The notes under the pieces are model-generated. The model had not been told where the DNA came from. It was given only the letters and a program-made list of their open reading frames with translations, and did not search any database. 64,000 nucleotides of DNA from Campylorhamphus procurvoides (taxonomy: Eukaryota; Chordata; Aves; Passeriformes; Dendrocolaptidae), in the NCBI GenBank assembly GCA_013396655.1, contig WBMV01002864.1:346685-410684 (forward strand), given 5' to 3'. Positions 9,202 to 64,000 of this stretch are shown piece after piece. Numbering within the stretch: the stretch's first letter is position 1; every line of letters begins with the position of its first letter. Made by a program: the position numbers and the translations under genes.

Positions 9202-10467
9202 TAGCTTCCAGGCACTCTGTGTGTGCTCCCTGCTCGAGTTTTCCAGCAGGGTAGTGCTGGTCAGAGGCTGTAGCCCAGCTCTGCTTTCAACTGGCTTGTT
9301 TTCTCATAAAACTTCCAATCTACTGTGGTAAGAAATGTGCTTCCAGCTCCCCTTGACCCCCATAGCTCGACTCTCCTGGTCTGAGGCTCCATGGTCTTGC
9401 AGCTGCCCCCTCAGGCACCACCGTGGAGATGATATCCCCCTTCCCTGTACCTGGTGATGGTCCCACAAGGCATGGAATAGAAGGAGGCACCCAAGATCCA
9501 CAGGCACTGGTCCTCTGCCTAATTTTAGGTCCTTGTGTTTTCCAAAAACCCAGTGGGCTTTTCCGCTTCCAAAACACGTTGGCATCCCCCCAGCACAGCA
9601 GCACTGGAGTAGCACAGCTGTGGCTACAAGCAGAGCCATCCTTGCTGAGATTCCCTACAGCTCCCACCCAAATCCTGATGGCTCCCACCATGACCTGGCT
9701 GATGCTCAGCCCTGTCCACTGCCAGCATCAACAACATTTAACCACAACCATCATTTAAACATCCCCCAGCCCGTGGCAGGGGTCCCGGGCATCCGTCCGT
9801 GGGCGTACCCAGCAGAGACCTCCTGCACCCCGAGAAGACCCCCTCCTTCCCACACTCACACTCACTCACACGCACGCAAAGGCAAAGTCAACACGGCTGC
9901 TGCATCATCACACCCGACCCCGAGTCGAGCATCACTCCTTGATTGTAACCGCGTAAGGCACAGGACAGAATGAAACGCCGCCCCCCTGGAGCCGCCGGCT
10001 GGTCCCACGAGCTCCAGTGGGGTCGGTCCCCTTGGGAACGGGGACACCCGGGTCCCCCCGACTCTGTGGTCCGAGGATCATCTCCTCCGGCTTGGCTGAA
10101 GGCCCTGTCTCTGTTCCTCTGCGAAAGGCAGTGATGGCCACCGAGCGTCCCATTCCTCCCCTGGTCCTGGGGATGCTGCCAGCACCGCCGTCGTGCTGGG
10201 GTGGTGGGGAGGGACAGACCCCATTTGCTGCCCTTTCCCCAAGAGATCAGTCACACGGCGAGGGGGGACGACCCCGGTACCGCTGGCGGCGAGGTGGTCA
10301 TGCGGTCCCAAGGCCATCACCCGCACAGTCCGGGAAACCCCTCGCTCCCAATTCCCCGGCACCGACAGTCCCGAGCGCAGCTGGAGACCCCACCAGTGCA
10401 GCGGGCAGCGAGGGGGGACCTGCGGGGGTCCAGCGGCCACCCCAATCCCAACCCCGCTGCCGGGGGC

Positions 10468-57650
<47,183 letters not shown>

Positions 57651-57654
<4 letters not shown>

Positions 57655-57717
57655 GTGAAAGAAGGTGAAAAAGTCAAAGAACTTGCTTGTGAAGTTAAAG
57701 CTGCTCTTTCTCCAAAA
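57651..57717 (-). CDS. MAP3K3-like: Proposed first coding exon (ATGG then donor) of the MAP3K
   Basis: On the minus strand ATG lies at 57654-57652, followed by one G and then a consensus donor GTGAGT. Exon 2 begins with AT, so the join gives Met-Asp-Glu-Glu-Glu-Ala-Leu, as in MAP3K2 and MAP3K3, which begin Met-Asp. Upstream, a strong pyrimidine tract ends in AG at 57719-57718, so a 67-base exon with 63 bases of 5' UTR and no earlier ATG is possible. The ATG context is weak (C at -3) but has G at +4. Proposed from splice signals and phase only. Confidence 0.5.
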
Positions 57718-57854
57718 CTCAGAGGGAAAAAAAAGGCTTGGAGATGAGGGGAAACCCATGACTTGGAGTTTGCTCAGTATCTGCAAACACAGTCAAAAGG
57801 CAGGTCCTGCCACAGGATTCAGCCAATGCCCAAGATACCAGGGGCAGAGGTACC

Positions 57855-57915
57855 AACACAGCATGGACTTGATGATCTTAGGGGCTTTTTCCAAACTAAA
57901 TTATTCTCATTCTAA
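57855..57915 (+). mobile_element. Short CR1 fragment
   Basis: Contains GGACTTGATGATCTTAGGGG and ATTATTCTCATTCTAA, resembling a diverged CR1 3' end. Confidence 0.6.
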
Positions 57916-60129
57916 ACAGAAGGAATCAATTAGTAAGTAGACACCATCACAGTGACTGTCTCAGTCAACACTAAGAAGAGACCAGTGAGCTAGAAGCTCA
58001 AGAGCCTGATTTGGACAGTAACAGAAACCCCCTAGGCAAGCAAAGAAGGGACCCAGATACTCTGACAGGCAGGTAAAAATACTGCTTTGGAACTTATTAC
58101 CCTTAGAAGGGATGTCTGTGAACAACCTGTGGCAACACAGAACTGCTGCTTCCCTCCATCTGGTGAGAGATGCAGATAAACCTCCACAGAACTTCAACCC
58201 ACATGCACAAAGCATTTTGCCACTGTCTGGAGCCGTGTCCAGAATCTGATAAAGAGAAAAATTATCCAATTACCCTCCCCCAGTCCAGACTGCACTGCAG
58301 CAGACACACCAGTGGAGCACGTTCCCTTTGCAAGTCAGCAAAGGCTCAGCAGCAGCTGGATCCTGCTGCCCTTCTCCCTCCTGCAACCCCACCCAAGGGA
58401 TGCCAAGGTCACCCCTGTGCAGGACTCAAGGGCAGGGCACAGCCCAGCAGGTCAAACAGCGCAATTATACGGGAGGAAGTGAGGAAAGACCCTCCTGATA
58501 CGCAGGATTTCTTGGCAGGAGTTTGCTCAGTGACATCTTTAAGCTTGGGACTCGTGAACTCGCATAGAAAACTAACTCTGTGAGGTGCTTGGGGTTCTTG
58601 AAAGCACATTTCTCCTTATCAAAGAACTATGATGCTAAAGGGTGCACCAGAGGAGATTATTAATACTTTACCTGACAATTCATTGGTAACTCCTGCTCTC
58701 CATAAATTACATCAGTTTGGATTTTTAATTTAGCTTTTATAGCACAAATCAGTAACTGCTTTGTGAAAAGAAACCAAACCAAACCCATCAGGGGCTTTTG
58801 ACAACTACAGATGTCCATCGTGCCAGATGCCAAATAGAACATCTGTGGGTTACACTGTCTCACAGACCCTTTTCTCAGGGGTAAAGCTGAGCTTCTGCCT
58901 CCTATTCCCCTTCTACCTCGTGCTACTGGAAAAACTGCACAGCCAGATTGGAGACCACATTTAGATCAAAAACAACACTTCCTTCTACATCTCTTTGCAA
59001 AAGGGGACAGAAATCAGTGCTCAGGAATGGTCTTGGGGGGAAAAGCAAGTTTAAGAAAAAGCTATTTTTAAAATGGTAATTATTAAAACTGTGTATCACA
59101 TATATGACTAAATCTGATCACCAGTGACATGACCCAACCAGTCCCCAAAATACTGATAAACACAAATAAGCAAACACCTCCAGTGTAATACAGACATGCT
59201 AAGAGTCCAATCACTTAATAAGAGTGACAAAACAGCAAATCAGATTAAACTGGAACATAAATTCATGTGTTATGGCATAACCTATTTGATAGCCATGGTG
59301 TGAGATCATGAAGAACTTCAACTGCCCTCTGAATTTCCCCAGGAAAAACCAAAAGCAAAGGCTTTTTACCGGGACTGCACCTAAGCTTAGGAGAGGTGAG
59401 AACAATGCCCTTAAAACCTCGAGTGATCAGTACCTTGCAAACACCAAAACATTTGGAATGGTAAGTTTTAGCAAATGTGAACGTTTCAGTGGTTAAGCCA
59501 CAAATCATACAAGAAATTTCTCTTAACAAATGAGAGGAGCTGTGGCACAACACCCCAGAGACTTACCAGGGACTTCTGCAATGGAAAAGGACTCAGGATT
59601 GAAAAGGTGTTTGGTGTAGCTCAGCAGGGAGGGAAAGCAAGGTTACATCTGTGGTTCACCACAACCCTCCACTCCCAAAATAGCCATCCAGAGCAGTAAA
59701 ATTCCAGGGATTAGAGCCACTGGCAGAGCTTCCCCATGCTCTGCAACACTGCCCTTCTCCACAGCCCCATCCCCAGCACCACAAGGCCCCTGTACATCCC
59801 TATGCATGCAGAGGGTGGTGAAGGTGGGATAAAAGGCCATTTTCCCCCAGGATAAAGCCCATGCAATATCCTGACAGTCATTCTTCTCCTTCCTTCTCTT
59901 AGCTCTCCTCCTCCAGCAGCACAGGAGCACAACCTGTGGAGGTCCAGCCATGGCATCCCACACCCTTCAACCCTCCTTGGCTAATGGGGCAAAAGTCTGG
60001 GTTAAAATCAGGTGGCATTTGATGGGGTGAAGATTTGCTGAAGAGAGCAGAGTTGAGAAAAATAGCTGCTGCCCCCCATAACCAGCCAGCAACTGGGATC
60101 CTGGAGCAGGAGACGTGATGGTCTGGTGT

Positions 60130-60425
60130 TAAACACACCAGTTTTTGGTGGTAGAAAGGGTTTCAGTGCTCCCTCAGATGTTCCTCATCAGACTTGTGCT
60201 CCAGAACCTTCCCCAGCTCCATTGCCTTCTCTGGACTCACTCCAGCACCTCAATGGCCTTTTTGTAGTGAGGGTTCCAAAACAGAATACAGGATTCAAGG
60301 TGCCTCCACCAGTGCCCAGCACTGCCCTGGCCCTGCTGGACACACCATTGCTGATACAGCCCAGGATGCCACTGGCCTTGTTGGGCACCCACTGAAGGTG
60401 TAACTGGTTTATCTGTTTTGCCTCC
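60130..60425 (-). mobile_element. CR1 LINE internal fragment
   Basis: Contains TGTTCCTCATCAGACTTGTG, CCTTCTCTGGACTCACTCCA and GATGCCACTGGCCTTGTTGG, the CR1 3' coding/UTR region reversed. Confidence 0.9.
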
Positions 60426-60786
60426 AAGCACTTCTAAACTCAGCTGTGAACCAGGCAGGTGCTCATGAACCCATCAGAGAAGGGCAGCCAACAGTGACAG
60501 TGCCCATCAATCCCCTGCTACTGAAGCTCATAAAGACACCCAAGCATGGCAGAGGTTAAAAAAGCCAGTCTCTGTTAGCCAAGGAGCAAGGATTTACCCA
60601 CACAGAGCACCAAAGAGAAACTTAACCCAGCCCTGACCATCCCAAAGGCTTCTGCACTGGGTGGCTCCCAGCTGGAGCACTGGGGGACATGGGAGGCAGG
60701 GACAGGAACAGGGCAGGGGGACTCAGGGCTTCCCTGTGAAAGCACAGAGTGCTACAAGATAAGCTGGGCTAAATCTTTGCCTCTTG

Positions 60787-60830
60787 GAATCACTTAGGCT
60801 GGAAAGGATCCTTCAGATCTTGGGCAAACG
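60787..60830 (-). mobile_element. Short CR1 3' fragment
   Basis: GGAATCACTTAGGCTGGAAA followed by GGATCCTTCAGATC resembles a reversed CR1 3' end. Confidence 0.6.
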
Positions 60831-63800
60831 GGTTGTTGCTCATTTGTTTTGGCAGATTCAAGTTAGTCTGGGAGAGCTGCAAGCAGGGGCTAGACCTCTA
60901 AAAAGCAAAATTCACCACAAAAATCTAACCACATTTAAGAAAATTTTGCATGTCTATAGCTCTGCTACTCCTCACCACTTCAAAGGTACCAGATACTGGT
61001 TTCTCTCCCATCCCACAACAAACTTTCACAGCTTTTTTTGCTGTGCCCTTTCCTCCAAAGACACCAATTTTTTTTTCAATGGATTATCATGATTAAATTA
61101 AATTTGGGCCAATTTTTCCAGCAGTTTTCCTGCTAAGCTTAAAATTTGTTCCTTCTAAAGAAGGGCTTATGTGCCTAAAAGGCAGCATGGTTTTTTCCAC
61201 CTCTATCATTTTGGTCTAATAAAAGATATTACCTCTCCCCACAGCCTGTACCTCTCTCTTGAGCACACTTGAAAGGAGAAAAATGTTTACCCAGAAAGAA
61301 ACGTAGCTGGCAAGTTATTTCCCCTGACTGCCTCGACACCTCTGAAGGTTATTTGCGGGCTCATAAAGAACTCTTTCTGCCTCCCAGCCCAGCTACTTCC
61401 AGTGCTCAAAGCCACAGTCCAGAGCCCGTGAACTCCTAACCTATTGCTGCAGCAACGGTCCCAAATGTGCTGCAGGTCCAGTCCCACATTCCCCAGAGAC
61501 CCCAAGCACCTGGCATGACACTAAACTGGAGCCCTGATGCAGTGAGGATGGTGCCAGGGAAGGGAGGAGGCACAGGCACCTTTTAACTCAGCCACCTCTT
61601 GAAAGTAAAAAAACCCTGAGCTAGAAAGTCTGATGTGTCTTATTATAACATAAAGTACTGCAATTCAACCTGAATTAATTTTTCTTTGGTAGCTCTCAGC
61701 ACATAAAGAGCAAGTTAAGAACGATGAGGAAGTGAAGAGCAAAACCACTGCCTTGGATTGAGGAAAACAGCACGGGAGAGCTGAGACATCAATGCCTGTG
61801 TGCTTGGGGACAGGGAGAGTTGGTCTGCTCACCCCCAAAAACTTGGGCAGTTCTCTCCATTTCAGTTCTCAGCCCCCCAAAAACCAATTAATTGGGTTAA
61901 ATGGCCAGACCATGGCTGTGCAAACAGACCTCCTTCCTCCTTCAGCAAACTCCTGTGGCTTCAGCCAGCCCAGCCTGCAGTTGTCTTCTCCAAACATGCT
62001 CACTCTGTCAAGGCAATACTATAAACAAGCATCATTCTCCCATCTCCCACACCTCAGATGACCTTTCTGCTGAAGCAAAAGCCACACTCACTCCAGTAAA
62101 GGCAAACCTTTGAGTTATATGTACATACACTGAGCAGAATAGATCACCCTTCCTGGAGTTTTTATCATCAGAATAGTGATAAAATTCTGATATTACACAT
62201 GTGCACAAACACAGCATTTCATAACCACAATTAAGAACACTTAAATAATTTTTAAACAAAAAGGATAAAAGTTAAGCACCAAACAAGCTGGTGCTTTTTC
62301 TACAAACTTCTTGGGTTCTTTCAGTATTACTTTTACTATGCTGTCATTTTTAACACCTATTGGCCAAGGTCTTCCCAGTGTGTTGCACTGGAGACATGGA
62401 CATCTTTTAAAGTGTTATAGACACACACTGGTCCACAGTGGCATTTTGATCACTCCACAAAGAGGTCTTGGACCCTCGAGGAGAGCTGGTAGATGCAAAT
62501 GGACTGCAAGCTGAAGGAATAAAAAGACCCAGTGCCAAGGACTGAGGCTGATCCCAAAGCTGCACAGGGCTGGTCCAAGCACTGCATGACACAACCAAAG
62601 TGCTCTGTCAGAGGTGCAGCCCATGGAGACGCCAGAAGTCCCCACTTCCCCTCCTGTGGTCTCCAGACAGGGTCATGCAACTTCCCTAGAACATGTCTAG
62701 GAGTGAGCAGTCCTGTGTTGAACTTTGAGACACTGAGTGGACTATGAACAGGATCCCAGGAAGAAAGGCAGGCTGGAACAGACTGTCAGAGATCACTTCA
62801 TCCAACCCATCTCTGCTGTGGTCCATCAAAAGGGAATCAGTGACATGGCTGTATATTCCATATATTTAAATGCTCCCTTATCCCAGTGTGTGAAGGAAAC
62901 AAACACACATAAAAGGAAGAGGGGGAGAAGTGAAACTAATTAACCCTAAAAACTTAGGCCAAATTTCTGTGCGTCAGCAAAGCTGTTGCAATGATTCTTT
63001 AGCTAAAAAACACCACTTAGTAACACTGATAGAGAGACACATCACTTCATCCACTTTATCCCAATAGTCAAGCCACAGCCCAGACTCAGGACCACCATGT
63101 GACCCTCTCTGGATGCAGCCTGGCAGATCTAAGTGGTCCCTGCACAGGGGGGGATGCTGTCAGTGATGCTGTAGCAATGACACCTGGGGAAGGGGGGCAC
63201 ACACAGCACCTTCCACCCACACACAAGCACAAGTAGAACTGCAAAGCTGCACAAGATTCCTGTTGATTCAGCTGATGTTCACAAAAAAACAGCCACAGTG
63301 CAAAAGGGGGGGGTCTCTTCCCTACAGAACTCCCACAATTAGTGCTCCCCCAGTGTATCCATATGATGTTCACAGCTGGCAGGCTGAAGGCACCTTGAGC
63401 AGATTCTATCAACCACCCTCTGTATAAAATGTCATCAAATCGACAATTTCCTGAAAACTGGACTGGAGCCAGTAACTCCCCCTTTCCTGGTGCTCAGAGT
63501 GGGTCTGAATTTTCCTTCTCAAAAAACAAAAACCCAAAAAACACATTGACAAAGGAGTGACTTTTGCCTTCAACGTGAAAATGTTTCTAAAAAATCTGGG
63601 GGTTTTTCAACAGGGATTTTAAACTGAAATTTGTCATTCTTTATATCAGAGAAGCAGATCTGGACTTTCTCTTCTCTTCCCTTTTTGTTTTTTTAAACTT
63701 AGCTCTAAATTGGTTCTCTCCCCACAAAACCTCTCTTCTAGGTAACAGAGAAAGAGCAAAAAAAACCAGAGACATAAAGTCAGGATGGGGTAAATACCAC

Positions 63801-63924
63801 TCTTTCTCCTTCCCCTGTGGGGGAGGACAAACAGTTAAGGCATGGCAGTGGCTTCACACTTTTAATTTTTTAAATTCAAACCACTATTACACTCTGAATC
63901 ACATTTCTACAAGGCTTTTTGTAA

Positions 63925-64000
63925 GCACAGGACATGGGGAATGGCTTCAAACTGACAGAGGGAAGGTTCAGATTAGATATTAGGAAGAAATTCTTCCCAG
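63925..64000 (+). mobile_element. CR1 LINE copy running off the right edge
   Basis: Contains GGGGAATGGCTTCAAACTGA and TTAGATATTAGGAAGAAATT, characteristic of CR1; cut by the window end. Confidence 0.88.

Larger units (their letters stand above)
8150..10467 (-). other. Intergenic region and MAP3K 3' UTR
   Basis: Runs from the MAP3K stop towards ACAA1. The part next to the stop (about 9960-10460) is CpG-rich. I find no AATAAA on the minus strand; an ATTAAA (plus-strand TTTAAT at 9196-9201) is the best poly(A) signal candidate, which would give a 3' UTR of about 1.3 kb. Two CR1 pieces and a CT/CA microsatellite also lie here. No further gene is recognisable. Confidence 0.5.
57718..64000. other. 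Region upstream of the proposed MAP3K start exon
   Basis: Contains only CR1 pieces and unassigned sequence. There is no CpG island, so the transcription start and first 5' UTR exon are probably beyond the right edge. Confidence 0.5.

Overview
The window looks like avian genomic DNA, or at least sauropsid. Its interspersed repeats are almost all CR1 LINE fragments, several with the characteristic ATTCTATG-type 3' end. Introns are short and split by canonical GT/AG sites, and the coding exons are vertebrate. I see nothing bacterial, viral or CRISPR-like. The sequence is a draft scaffold with one 369-base N gap (4778-5146) and single-N contig joins at 5554, 6859, 7283 and 7505.

Two protein-coding genes lie head-to-tail on the minus strand. 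The left gene (539-7504) is the 5' part of ACAA1, peroxisomal 3-ketoacyl-CoA thiolase: exons 1-7 are present, and the later exons lie beyond the left edge. The right gene (10468 to about 57654) is a complete or nearly complete MAP3K of the MEKK2/MEKK3 family. I assembled it exon by exon from splice sites. The phases agree at every junction and give 621 codons plus a stop, with a PB1 domain at the N-terminus, a Ser-rich linker, and a kinase domain with all catalytic residues.

The 5' end of ACAA1 is mis-assembled in two ways. Exon 1 is cut in half and its two halves are in the wrong order, because the contigs 6860-7282 and 7284-7504 are swapped. Exons 2 and 3 also occur twice, as 3993-4777 and 5555-6339, around the N gap, with a third partial copy at 5147-5553 that differs like an allele. 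Restoring the order places a compact promoter upstream of the ATG. It has four octamer motifs (ATGCAAAT type) alternating with three CCAAT boxes at a 41-42 bp period, plus a GC box, and leads into a long polypurine tract.

The kinase is the most interesting object. Its residues mix MAP3K2-type and MAP3K3-type states, it has private changes, and its C-terminal tail matches neither paralog. It also sits beside ACAA1, which neither human MAP3K2 (2q14) nor MAP3K3 (17q23) does. This suggests a third MEKK2/3 paralog, possibly a whole-genome-duplication copy kept in sauropsids and lost in mammals. That is an inference and needs a phylogeny.

The rest is intron and intergenic sequence: CR1 fragments in both orientations (including a head-to-head pair at 35686-36566), a 52-bp minisatellite in ACAA1 intron 1, simple repeats, and long stretches where I recognise nothing.
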